A stretch of DNA of 64,000 nt, taken from assembly GCA_009841235.1 (NCBI GenBank), contig VXMH01000076.1, forward strand, positions 124,001 through 188,000, in the 5' to 3' direction. The stretch's first letter is position 1. The number at the start of each line of letters is the position of its first letter. Of this stretch, positions 17,562-25,428 are shown piece by piece. The stretch is from Caldilineaceae bacterium SB0661_bin_32. GTDB lineage: Bacteria > Chloroflexota > Anaerolineae > Caldilineales > Caldilineaceae. Position numbers and translations under genes: made by a program. Under the pieces are notes generated by a model that saw only the letters and a program-made list of their open reading frames with translations, did no database searches and was not told the origin of the DNA.

Positions 17562-18482
17562 CTGGTTCTCCTTTTTTTGTAGCTCGTATAGCGAGCCGTT
17601 GATGGGTACGTAGAAGGCGATGGATTGGTCGCGGCCGTTCTGAACAACGGGCGGTGCGGTACTTTCTGCGTAGGGCGGCGCGTCGCGCAGGCTCACATGG
17701 CTTTGCGGCAGCCAGCGCTTGTAGATGGCCTGCCACATGGCATCGCGGCGGCGGCCGTGGTGGTGAAAAACGGCGTAGAGTCCGCCTGCCAGATGCTGGA
17801 CGCCGACCGGTTTGCGCGGTTGGATTGAAACGTTCTCTCCGAAAAGAATGCCGGCATCGACCCGCATTTTGCTGCTTGCGGTACTGTCCTCGTTGGGGCG
17901 GTCGCGGCGGACCTGTACGTAGGAGGGCGGTTCGAACGGGTCGATGGCGGAGGCTGCTCCTCCGGCGCCGCCGGTGTGTTGCTTTAGCGTTGTCCAGACG
18001 GTTTCGCTGTCCGCTTCTGCTCCAACGCAGGGAATGTAGACCAGTTCGTGACCGGGACGCTGGCGGATCTCAGGCTGCAGCAGAAGCGGTTCCCAGTTGG
18101 TCGCGAAAAGTGTGGGCCGCCGCAGCCTGCGAAAGGCGCGGGGGCTGAGCTGGAAGCGCTTCTTGAAGGCGCGGCCAAATGCGGCAGGGGTCTCGTAACC
18201 GGCTGCCAGGGCGATCTGCGTCACCTGGTCGCCGCTGAGGATGAGGCGGCGGGCGGCCCATTCGAGGCGGATGCGGCGCACGTAGTCGCTGGTCGTCTCG
18301 TGGAGGTAGGCGGCGAAGATGCGGTGGAAATAGTACGGCGAGAAGCCGGCTACGGCCGCCAGCGTCTCGACGGTCAGCGGCGCGTCAATGTTCTCCTGGA
18401 TGTGGAGGAGCACGGCGTTGAGCCGCTCGCGATGGTGGAGGATCGTCTCCTCACGCGTCTGCACTGCCTGTTGGTCTATCAT
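17082..18482 (-). CDS. AraC-family regulator fused to two GyrI-like effector domains
   Basis: A 466-residue protein in three parts. Residues about 12-125 form an AraC/XylS double helix-turn-helix (LTVETLAAVAGFSPYYFHRIF and VTQIALAAGYETPAAFGRAF). Residues about 130-300 form a GyrI-like ligand-binding domain (CVGAEADSETVW, GLYAVFHHHGRR). From Met308 (MSPTVKTVTQPDRQMI) a second GyrI-like domain runs to the end. AraC-GyrI proteins usually stop after the first effector domain. Met308 is preceded by a canonical AAAGGAGAACC, so the second domain may also be made alone. Ligand unknown. Confidence 0.85.
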   Translation of the reverse strand: MIDQQAVQTREETILHHRERLNAVLLHIQENIDAPLTVETLAAVAGFSPYYFHRIFAAYLHETTSDYVRRIRLEWAARRLILSGDQVTQIALAAGYETPAAFGRAFKKRFQLSPRAFRRLRRPTLFATNWEPLLLQPEIRQRPGHELVYIPCVGAEADSETVWTTLKQHTGGAGGAASAIDPFEPPSYVQVRRDRPNEDSTASSKMRVDAGILFGENVSIQPRKPVGVQHLAGGLYAVFHHHGRRRDAMWQAIYKRWLPQSHVSLRDAPPYAESTAPPVVQNGRDQSIAFYVPINGSLYELQKKENQMSPTVKTVTQPDRQMISITRHVYIGELKDHLRESYEQLAALIAETGVEQDGKPVAIYHGEVNEEKNGPVEVGVPVKTVPSVSGDIKSGTLVGGSIAYVELTLRQAHFPEILGYYDIVYKWIEENGLQIAGSPREEYATSPMDNKAVMDQPFLDIVWPYK

Positions 18483-18488
18483 GCGGCC

Positions 18489-18494
18489 AGTATA
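18489..18494 (-). promoter_or_regulatory. -10-like box of a possibly leaderless regulator mRNA
   Basis: On the minus strand TATACT lies six bases before the regulator ATG at 18482, which would place transcription start at or near the start codon. No good -35 is present at 16-18 bases and there is no Shine-Dalgarno, which fits a leaderless transcript. This is inference. Confidence 0.35.
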
Positions 18495-18731
18495 GCAGAA
18501 CGAAATCGGGCAAACTATCCCGTTCTTGCTGTTTCAACCCTATTATGTGCGTTATTATCTGCGTTCAAGTTGAATAGGCATCTCTTCGTGCTGCGTGTTG
18601 CATATTGCGTAACCTGCACGAAAAGTATTTGGTGTCAATCAAAGGTTGCATTGGTTGTTCATTGCGTATGAGTTCGTCACCACACCCACAGGCCGTTTGA
18701 GGCTGCGCGCAGTTCAAGGGAGGACCCTTCG

Positions 18732-19895
18732 ATGCAGATTACAGCAGTTACGCCGATCGTCGTGGACGCCGGCTGGCGCAATTGGATCCTGGTGAAGGTT
18801 GAGACGGACGAGGGTATCACCGGTTGGGGGGAGTGCAGCGACCAGGCCGTGAACGGTGTGGCAGGCGCGATCCGGGACCTGACACCGGTCGTGATGGGCC
18901 GCGATCCGAGGGCCTTTGAGCAGCGCTGGTGGGACATGTACCGGGCGTTTCAGTCGAGCCCCGGCGGCATCGGCGCAAAGGCGATAGCGGGCATCGAGCT
19001 GGCGCTGGTGGATATCGCGGCGCGGGCGCGAGGCTGCTCGGTGGTCGAGCTTTTCGGCGGGCCGACGCGGGAGAGCGTGCGCGTTTACTGGTCGCACTGC
19101 GGAACGAGCCGGATCCGCGTGCATGAGCTGATGGGCACGCCGCCGCTGCGTTCAATGGAGGATGTGGCGGCGCTGGGACGGGAGGTCGTCTCGAAGGGAT
19201 TCACCGCGCTGAAGACGAACATCCTTTTCCCCGGCGATCCGGGACACGTCTACTTTCCAGGACGGAACCCGGGCGGCGCCACCGATCAGGTTGCGTCGAA
19301 CGAGCTGATCGACCACGTCGTTGCGCAGATGGGCACCTTTCGCGACGCCGTGGGGCCGCAGTTCGATCTGCTTTTGGACTTGAACTTCAACTTCAAGCCG
19401 GAGAGCTGTCTGGAGATCGCGCGGGCTTTGGAGTCGCTGCATCTGATGTGGCTGGAGATCGATCTCTATGAACCGGAGGCGCTGGCAGAGGTGCGGCGCA
19501 AGACGAGCACGCGCATCTGCACGGGCGAGACGCTTTACTACGAACGCCAGTATCTGCCCTATCTGCAGGCGCGGGCGTCAGATTATCTGATGATAGACGT
19601 GCCCTGGAACGGCTTTGCGCCGTCGAAGCGGGTGGGAGAGCTGGCGCAGACATTCCAGATGAACATCGCGCCGCACAACTACTACAGCCATCTCTCGTCC
19701 TTCATCAGCGCGAGCCTGTGCGCGGTGCTGCCGAACGTGAAGATCATGGAGATCGACATCGACGACGTGCCCTGGAAGGATGAGATGGTGACGAATGTAC
19801 CGGAAATCATCGACGGGCAGATGACCACGCCTTCCGGTCCGGGCTGGGGCGTCGATATTGTGGAGGAGGTTCTGCACGCCCATCCGGTGGCGTAG
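18732..19895 (+). CDS. Enolase-superfamily enzyme (mandelate racemase/muconate-lactonizing type)
   Basis: A 387-residue TIM-barrel enzyme that probably dehydrates or epimerises a sugar acid. N-terminal capping domain: TDEGITGWGECSD. Active-site pieces in order: ALKTNILF (base strand), LLLDLNFNF (first metal Asp), LMWLEIDLYEP (Glu), RICTGETLYYE (Glu) and NIAPHNYYSHLS (the general His of galactonate-dehydratase-like members). Start ATG 18732 has AAGGGAGGACC upstream. Nearby FAH hydrolase and epimerase genes fit sugar-acid degradation. Specificity is not determined. Confidence 0.9.
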   Translation: MQITAVTPIVVDAGWRNWILVKVETDEGITGWGECSDQAVNGVAGAIRDLTPVVMGRDPRAFEQRWWDMYRAFQSSPGGIGAKAIAGIELALVDIAARARGCSVVELFGGPTRESVRVYWSHCGTSRIRVHELMGTPPLRSMEDVAALGREVVSKGFTALKTNILFPGDPGHVYFPGRNPGGATDQVASNELIDHVVAQMGTFRDAVGPQFDLLLDLNFNFKPESCLEIARALESLHLMWLEIDLYEPEALAEVRRKTSTRICTGETLYYERQYLPYLQARASDYLMIDVPWNGFAPSKRVGELAQTFQMNIAPHNYYSHLSSFISASLCAVLPNVKIMEIDIDDVPWKDEMVTNVPEIIDGQMTTPSGPGWGVDIVEEVLHAHPVA

Positions 19896-19906
19896 GGGCC
19901 GGCTTC

Positions 19907-21133
19907 TCAGCGCTGTTTCTCGTCCGGCAAGGTGATGCGAATAACCTCGCCGACGATGGTCGTAGGTCCGTCGGGGCCGGGGATGGGGCGGTTGGGTGTG
20001 CCCTGCCCGGTTGAGATGTAGATTTCGCCTGGCGAGACCAGGGTAATGTTGGTAGGCATGTCGAGGCCCTCCGCGAGAAGGTACTCTTCGCTGCCGTCAG
20101 GTGCGTAGCGGGTGACGCGTCCGGTGAAGCGGAGGTAGCCGCCGTGGAGGGCGGGCTGGTCCGGGTTGAAGAGATCATGGGTCGGTTCAATCGGGTCGGC
20201 GGGGCCGCTGGTCATTTCGACGACGTAGATATTGCCGTCACCGTCGACAGCCACGTCGATCGCGGTTGTCAGGCCCAGGACCGCGTCTTCAATCGCCCCG
20301 TCATCGGGGTCTACGCGTACGATCACGCTGTCACCGGGAACGAAGGCGATGGTCTCGCCTTCAACGACGAGGGAGCCGGTGAAGAGAGCCACCAGCAGAT
20401 CGCCGTTACGCGGATCGACGGCCACGCCGGTGGGCACCGACTGCTGACCGCTGGCAAGCGCGCCGAACTGTGTGATCTTCTGGCGCTCGCCTTCGGCGAC
20501 AGTGATAACGGAGAGCGCATTGGCCGTGCTTTCAGCGACATAGATCTGGGAATGATCGCGCGAGAAGGCGATTCCGGTCATGTTGCTCAGCGCGGAAAGG
20601 TTCCGCCCCATGCGCTTGTACGGGCTGACCTCGTAGAGACCGATGCGATCGTGGCCGCCGTCCACGCTGAGATAGAGGTGGCCGTCGGTGTGGTGAAGCA
20701 GATCGCCGGCGCCGCTGACCTCATCGCGCCAGGTGGAGTATTCACTTAGCGCGTTGTAGGTGGGCAGGTGTTGAAACCAGACAGTGCGTTCCCCTTCATC
20801 GCTGAAATCGCCGTCGCTGTTTGTGTCGTGGAAGTGGGTGAGTTTGCCGCTCCACTTCTGGGGATCGACGGTATTCCGGCCGGTGCCCGCCTCTGCCACC
20901 ATGAGTGAACCGTCCGACAGGACAACGACCCCGCGGGGATTGGACAGCCCGGTCAGGACGGTCTCGATGAGGGGGCCTTGCTGAGGCGCGGGGCCACCTT
21001 CGGAGCTATTCTTTTCGGCATTCAGATTGTTGGATTCAGGTTGACCCTGCGAAAGAAGAGCGGAGAAAACGAAATACGCAAGGAGCGCCACAACGGCGGT
21101 GAAAAATACGAAAAAACGTCGTTGTTTTAACAT
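19907..21133 (-). CDS. ScyD/ScyE-like secreted beta-propeller protein
   Basis: About 408 residues. An uncleaved or signal-type hydrophobic helix (RRFFVFFTAVVALLAYFVFS) is followed by a Ser/Asn-rich linker. The rest is a repeated propeller: LSNPRGVVVLSDGSLMVAEAG, GIAFSRDHSQIYVAEST and GDLLVALFTGS, with an Asp-rich loop DTNSDGDFSDEGE that may bind calcium. The ScyD/ScyE family is known next to scytonemin genes but is widespread; no such pathway is seen here. Its 3' end meets the enolase gene eleven bases away. Start ATG 21133 or GTG 21145. Confidence 0.75.
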   Translation of the reverse strand: MLKQRRFFVFFTAVVALLAYFVFSALLSQGQPESNNLNAEKNSSEGGPAPQQGPLIETVLTGLSNPRGVVVLSDGSLMVAEAGTGRNTVDPQKWSGKLTHFHDTNSDGDFSDEGERTVWFQHLPTYNALSEYSTWRDEVSGAGDLLHHTDGHLYLSVDGGHDRIGLYEVSPYKRMGRNLSALSNMTGIAFSRDHSQIYVAESTANALSVITVAEGERQKITQFGALASGQQSVPTGVAVDPRNGDLLVALFTGSLVVEGETIAFVPGDSVIVRVDPDDGAIEDAVLGLTTAIDVAVDGDGNIYVVEMTSGPADPIEPTHDLFNPDQPALHGGYLRFTGRVTRYAPDGSEEYLLAEGLDMPTNITLVSPGEIYISTGQGTPNRPIPGPDGPTTIVGEVIRITLPDEKQR

Positions 21134-21151
21134 ATTCACGATCACGGAAGT

Positions 21152-21312
21152 TTATGTCCACAGAAGTGAGTACTCGGTTTCCGGATCGAAGATCTGTACT
21201 TTTTCGCCGTCGAACTGCAAGACGCACCGGTTCGCCAATCTTCAGTAGTTGACGCGGGTCTGCCAGAACGAAAAGATGCAGATCGTCTATCCGTACTTTT
21301 TGCAGAAAAAGC
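21152..21312 (-). pseudogene. C-terminal remnant of a sugar ABC transporter ATPase (MsmX/UgpC type)
   Basis: On the minus strand one frame reads VRIDDLHLFVLADPRQLLKI then GEPVRL. After a one-base frame change the sequence continues QFDGEKVQIFDPETEYSLLW and a stop at 21152. This is the typical C-terminal regulatory tail of CUT1 ATPases (GE-VRL-FD-EKV-IFDPET). Everything upstream, including Walker motifs, is gone and replaced by the FAH-family gene. It is the only trace of an ABC import ATPase in the window. Confidence 0.6.
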
Positions 21313-21328
21313 TTTGCGAGGGATGGGT

Positions 21329-22135
21329 TTACACCATGCGGCAGGTGTTCTCCAAGCGACCCAGTTTTTCGATTTCAATAACGACGGTATCGCCGTCCTT
21401 CATCCAGACCTTGGGGTCGCGGCCCATGCCGACGCCGTGGGGCGTGCCGGTGAGGATGACGTCTCCGGGCTCGAGGGTGAAAGCGTTGGAGCTGAACTCG
21501 ATCAGCTCGGCGACGCCGAAGATCATTTCCCGCGTGTTGCTCTCCTGCATGACTTCACCGTTGAGGAGGCAGCGGATATCGAGAACCTGGGGATCCGGCA
21601 CCTCGTCGGCAGTAATGAAGGCGGGGCCGATGGGGCAGAATGTGTCGAGGCTTTTGCCGCGGATCCATTGGGGGTCGCCCAGCTGGAGATCGCGGGCGCT
21701 GACGTCGTTGGAGCAGGTGTAGCCGGCGACGTAGTCGAGCGCGTCGTCGCGGCTGACGTGGCGGGCGGTCTTGCCGATGACGGCGGCCAGCTCAGCTTCG
21801 TAGTCGACCTCGGTGGTGAGCTGCGGGCTCCAGACGATCTCGTCGCCGGGGCCTACGATGCTGGTGGTGAACTTGGTGAAAATGACGGGGCGGTCGGGGG
21901 GCGGCGTGTTGGTCTCGCGGCAGTGGTCCAGGTAGTTCAGGCCGATGGCGACGATCTTGCCGGGCCGGTCCATGGGGCAGAGGAGGTCGACGCTGCCCCG
22001 GTTGACGGAATCGGTGACGGTGCCGGTCTTCCCGGCGAGGATATCGCACCAGGTGGCGTCGGTGACTTCGATGGTATCGCCGCTGGCGACGCCGTAGACT
22101 GTTTTTCCGTTATGCTCAAAACGCAACCATCTCAT
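21329..22135 (-). CDS. Fumarylacetoacetate hydrolase family protein
   Basis: A 268-residue enzyme of the FAH superfamily (hydrolases, isomerases and decarboxylases of 2-oxo/acylpyruvate-type acids). N-terminal domain MRWLRFEHNGKTVYGV; core GLNYLDHCRE. Metal ligands are in EVDYEAELA (Glu113, Glu115) and SNDVSARDLQ (Asp144), and ILTGTPHGVG closes the site. It lies 98 bases downstream of an epimerase on the same strand. With the nearby enolase-type dehydratase it could act on a 2-keto-3-deoxy sugar acid. That pathway is inferred. Confidence 0.9.
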   Translation of the reverse strand: MRWLRFEHNGKTVYGVASGDTIEVTDATWCDILAGKTGTVTDSVNRGSVDLLCPMDRPGKIVAIGLNYLDHCRETNTPPPDRPVIFTKFTTSIVGPGDEIVWSPQLTTEVDYEAELAAVIGKTARHVSRDDALDYVAGYTCSNDVSARDLQLGDPQWIRGKSLDTFCPIGPAFITADEVPDPQVLDIRCLLNGEVMQESNTREMIFGVAELIEFSSNAFTLEPGDVILTGTPHGVGMGRDPKVWMKDGDTVVIEIEKLGRLENTCRMV

Positions 22136-22233
22136 CTGTTCTGCTCCTCGGCGAATTGGCTTGAATGGGTCTGTTTTCGGTGGATGAGCCCCGGCCGGCT
22201 GGAGCGGGACGCTCGGCCCGGATGGGGCAACGG

Positions 22234-23196
22234 TTACTGGATTCTGCCGGTGACGAGCGCCCGCTTGAAATGGGCTACTGTACGGGCGACGCCTTCTTTA
22301 AGGGGGGTATACGGCACCTCTTGCAACAGGGCCTGCAAGGGCCGTTCATTCTGTGCCTCTGCAAAGGGAAGGGGCGTGTCCTCGTAGGTGATGCGGCCCG
22401 CTGCGGTGGGCTCGGCGGCAACGATGGCGTCAACGATCTCGGACATATGCGCAACGCTGCCGCGGATGTTGAAGACCTCTGCGCCTTCGAAGGGAATGCG
22501 GGCCAGTTCTATAAAGGTGCGTGCGACGTCGTCGGCATACTGGTAGCCGCAGGTCCCGCCGAAGGAGATATGGTAGGCTTCGTCCTTGGCGGCGGCGAGC
22601 ATGGCCTGGGTGGGGGTGGAGGTCATGCCCTGATCGCGCGCGGGGCCGTAGACGGTGTAGGGGCGGAGGGCGAGGCTGGCGATGCCGTCGTCCTGCCAGT
22701 AGATGCGCGCTGTTCCTTCGTTGGCGCCTTTGTAAACGCCGTAGAGATTGAGCGGATGGAGGGGGTCGCCGTCCTGCACTTCCGGCCCATAGAGGTCGGC
22801 GCCGCCGTAGACGGCCATGCTGCTGGCGTAGACGACGGAGGCGATGCCGGCCTGCTTGGCGGCTTCAAAGACGTTGACGGTGCCGACGACGTTCACGGCC
22901 GCGCCGAGCGGTGGATTGGCCTTGCAGAAGGGCACCTGCAGGGCGGCCAGATGAATGATGCGGTTGGCCCCGCTTTCGGAAACCGCGCGGGCGACGGCTT
23001 CGCTGTCGGTGATATCGTCTTTGACGAAGTGGACTCGGGCGATCTCGTCCGGCTCCATGAGCAGCTCGAGCCGGTGCGTGCTGTTGCCCAGGTCGTAGAC
23101 GGTAACGTCGACGTTTTCGCGGATCAGATTGTGCACGGTCCAGGCGCCAAGACAGCCCAGCGCGCCGGTCACAAAGAATCGTTCGTCAGCCATCAT
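22234..23196 (-). CDS. NAD(P)-dependent epimerase/dehydratase (extended SDR)
   Basis: A 320-residue extended short-chain dehydrogenase. GALGCLG at 11-17 binds NAD(P), DITD follows strand three, and Tyr152-x3-Lys156 (YGVYK) is the catalytic pair with Ser125/126 (YASSMAVYG). C-terminal sequence RPYTVYGPARDQGMTS fits sugar-nucleotide or sugar epimerases/uronate dehydrogenases. It leads the minus-strand pair with the FAH gene and diverges from the flavin reductase across a region with two inverted repeats. Substrate unknown. Confidence 0.88.
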   Translation of the reverse strand: MMADERFFVTGALGCLGAWTVHNLIRENVDVTVYDLGNSTHRLELLMEPDEIARVHFVKDDITDSEAVARAVSESGANRIIHLAALQVPFCKANPPLGAAVNVVGTVNVFEAAKQAGIASVVYASSMAVYGGADLYGPEVQDGDPLHPLNLYGVYKGANEGTARIYWQDDGIASLALRPYTVYGPARDQGMTSTPTQAMLAAAKDEAYHISFGGTCGYQYADDVARTFIELARIPFEGAEVFNIRGSVAHMSEIVDAIVAAEPTAAGRITYEDTPLPFAEAQNERPLQALLQEVPYTPLKEGVARTVAHFKRALVTGRIQ

Positions 23197-23226
23197 GCTC
23201 GCTCGCGTTTTTCGTAATGCCCCTTC

Positions 23227-23289
23227 GTCGTGAGACAGGAGAGTTTCTCACGACTCAAACGTCCGGTCAGTTTCGTGGTATCCTACCAC
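23227..23289. promoter_or_regulatory. Two inverted repeats in a divergent promoter region
   Basis: GTCGTGAGA (23227-23235) and TCTCACGAC (23246-23254) are perfect nine-base arms ten bases apart. GTGGTA-TCC-TACCAC follows at 23275-23289. Both lie between the epimerase start (minus) and the flavin reductase start (plus). The second has the size of a regulator half-site pair; the first could be an operator or hairpin. No regulator is identified. Confidence 0.5.
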
Positions 23290-23433
23290 TGGCGTTTCAT
23301 TTGTCAATTCTGACGGTGGATTTGAGTTTACCTCGGATAACGTTTAAGATTTGCAAAACCCATGCGCTTCGCAGCCGGCACACCGGGGCCTCAGCGTTGC
23401 GCTCACCGCGTAGAAGGCGCTACGGACCTACAA

Positions 23434-23931
23434 ATGACTGAAAACAGCTCTGCCGCGATAGACACGCGTGAATTGCGGAATGCCTGCGGCCTGTTCGCTA
23501 CGGGAATCACGGTTGTTACGACCGAACTGGACGGCGAGGTGCATGGCATGACGGCCAATGCGTTCATGTCGGTGTCGCTGGACCCGCCCCTGCTGGTGGT
23601 GTCCGTCGGGCACAAGGCGAGGCTGCATGATCTGTTGCAGCAGACCGGCCGCTATGCAATCAGCATTTTGCGACACGACCAGGAGGACTTCAGCAGCCAC
23701 TTTGCCGGCTGGCCGGTGGAGGGACTGGAGGTCGTGTTCGAGCGCCGCAAAGATTACCCGGTCCTGCCCGATGCCCTGGCCTGCTTTGTGTGCAAGGTGG
23801 TGGACGCCCATCCCGCCGGCGACCATACGCTTTACATCGCGGAGGTCGAATATCTGGAGTACAACGCAGGTGAGCCGGTGCTGTTCTACGGTGGGAAGTA
23901 CCGGCAGATGACGCCTGCGGATGAAGGTTAG
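23434..23931 (+). CDS. Flavin reductase family protein
   Basis: A 165-residue FMN-binding split-barrel protein of the flavin:NAD(P)H reductase type that supplies reduced flavin to two-component monooxygenases. Typical blocks: CGLFATGITVVTTELDG, GMTANAFMSVSLDPPLLVVSV (FMN site), GRYAISILRHDQED and VLFYGGKYRQM. Start ATG 23434 gives the standard family length; the frame is open to 23362 but that part is unlike the family. No partner oxygenase is adjacent. It converges with the GH172 gene seven bases away. Confidence 0.88.
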   Translation: MTENSSAAIDTRELRNACGLFATGITVVTTELDGEVHGMTANAFMSVSLDPPLLVVSVGHKARLHDLLQQTGRYAISILRHDQEDFSSHFAGWPVEGLEVVFERRKDYPVLPDALACFVCKVVDAHPAGDHTLYIAEVEYLEYNAGEPVLFYGGKYRQMTPADEG

Positions 23932-23937
23932 GCCGGA

Positions 23938-25074
23938 TCAGCCGGTGCGGTCGGCCTGCGCCCACCGATCCTTCATGGCCCGCATCTCCTCGTTGATTGG
24001 GACGGCGCGGCCGGGAACGCGGCTGTTGTCGTCGTAGAGCCAGTTTCCCTGGTTATCACGTAAGACGGGTTGACGCTGCGCCGCGGGGGGCGGGTCGACT
24101 GCTCTGGCCGGTTCAGCCGCATACCAGTAGGCGACCGACGACATTTCGTTGGCGAGATGGTTGCCGTGGCCGTGTTCGATCGTGACTTTGACCTCTTTCT
24201 GAAAGCGCACGGGGTTTTCAAGGTGGAGCACGTAGGAGGATTGGTAGCCGCCGGTGTCTTCTTCGAAAATGGATGAGCCGTTGCGCAAGAAGGCGTTCTT
24301 CTGCATGCCCCAGGCCTGGTTGAGATAGTCCTCGCTTCCGGTGCCGTGAATGTCGGGCGGCCAGCTGTAGCCATCGACCCAGATCATGTCATCCCCTTCG
24401 CCCCACCAGGTTCCCTGGAAGTTGGTAACGGACAGTGTGCAGCCGATATAGTGGCCGCGGCCCTTGGTGTCCAGGATGACGTAGTTGTCCTCCCAGGCCT
24501 GCCTCTCCTTGTTGACGATATTGGCCTCCGGCCTGTTGACGGTGATCTCGTGTCCCCAGCCGCCGAAAGGGTTGGTGCGGCGGAACTCGGCGTGGAAATA
24601 GCCCTTGTCCTCAGTCAGATCGTCGACCTGTTCGTAATCGAAGTAGAAGTACTGCATGTGTTCTTCGGCGCTCTCGTTGATCAGCTCGACAAGGGCGCGC
24701 TCGCGGAAGGGCATGGCGGCGTAGCAGTTGAGGGCGCAGCCTGACTCAAACTGATTGTTCCAGCGGGTGGAGGCGGTGAACAGCTGGGACTGGTAGGAGT
24801 TGACGATCGCGTTTCCCAGTCCGAAGAAGTCTCCCAAGGGCGAGAGGACGCTGGGGTGGTCGGCGTTGTCCCAGGTGATTTTGAGCAGGCAGTCGCGGTA
24901 GTGGTTGCGCTGCGTCATCCAGATATGGGTGAGGAGGCCGGGGCCGCGGATGTCGGCAAGGACGCGTGACTCGCCTGCGGGGATGGTCCAGCGGTCGGCG
25001 TTGCGCCCGCTTGTGTCCCAGGAGGAGGCGCGGCCGGTGCGCGCGGCGGTGATGGTTGTAAGGTCTGCCAGCAT
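23938..25074 (-). CDS. GH172-type glycosidase (DUF2961)
   Basis: A 378-residue protein of the DUF2961 family, now glycoside hydrolase family 172 (difructose dianhydride hydrolases and fructofuranosidases or arabinofuranosidases). Recognised by the opening TARTGRASSWDTSGRN, the jelly-roll strand GLLTHIWMT, QSQLFTAS, and the acidic active-site block DIHGTGSEDYLNQAWG. No signal peptide is seen, so it is probably cytoplasmic. Start ATG 25074 (MLADLTTITAAR) fits the family and has GGAG 12 bases upstream; a TTG at 25110 would add 12 residues. Substrate is likely a fructose- or arabinose-containing sugar. Confidence 0.85.
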   Translation of the reverse strand: MLADLTTITAARTGRASSWDTSGRNADRWTIPAGESRVLADIRGPGLLTHIWMTQRNHYRDCLLKITWDNADHPSVLSPLGDFFGLGNAIVNSYQSQLFTASTRWNNQFESGCALNCYAAMPFRERALVELINESAEEHMQYFYFDYEQVDDLTEDKGYFHAEFRRTNPFGGWGHEITVNRPEANIVNKERQAWEDNYVILDTKGRGHYIGCTLSVTNFQGTWWGEGDDMIWVDGYSWPPDIHGTGSEDYLNQAWGMQKNAFLRNGSSIFEEDTGGYQSSYVLHLENPVRFQKEVKVTIEHGHGNHLANEMSSVAYWYAAEPARAVDPPPAAQRQPVLRDNQGNWLYDDNSRVPGRAVPINEEMRAMKDRWAQADRTG

Positions 25075-25212
25075 GGGTCTGGTGCTCCGTGAGGTGTTGG
25101 TTGTCGACAAGGGTCAGAGCAGATCGATCGGCATTGGACACCTTCCTGATGCTTGAAGCGTCCGCTGCCGGTCGGAAACTTTATGGTTGCACAGAGGATG
25201 AGCAGAAGTTTT

Positions 25213-25241
25213 TTGACGGCGATCTTCTCTTCCCCTATAAT
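25213..25241 (+). promoter_or_regulatory. Sigma70-type promoter of the second peptide ABC operon
   Basis: TTGACG (25213-25218), a 17-base spacer, then a perfect TATAAT (25236-25241). It is about 190 bases upstream of the binding-protein ATG at 25429, giving a long leader. The rest of the 354-bp gap (25075-25428) holds the Shine-Dalgarno AGGAG near 25414 and nothing else I can name. Confidence 0.75.
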
Positions 25242-25428
25242 GTACCACGATCTCTGAACCGGAGTGAATCCCGCTGGAAATCTGAATTCTTGAATTGCCG
25301 AACTCGCCAGGCCCATTGACAGTTGCTGCAGCCCGGACGGTGACGCAATGAGAGCGTAGAACTCTTGACAGGAGACACCCTCGGTTCGGAATATCGGTCA
25401 AATTACCACGAGAACAGGAGCCAAAGCA

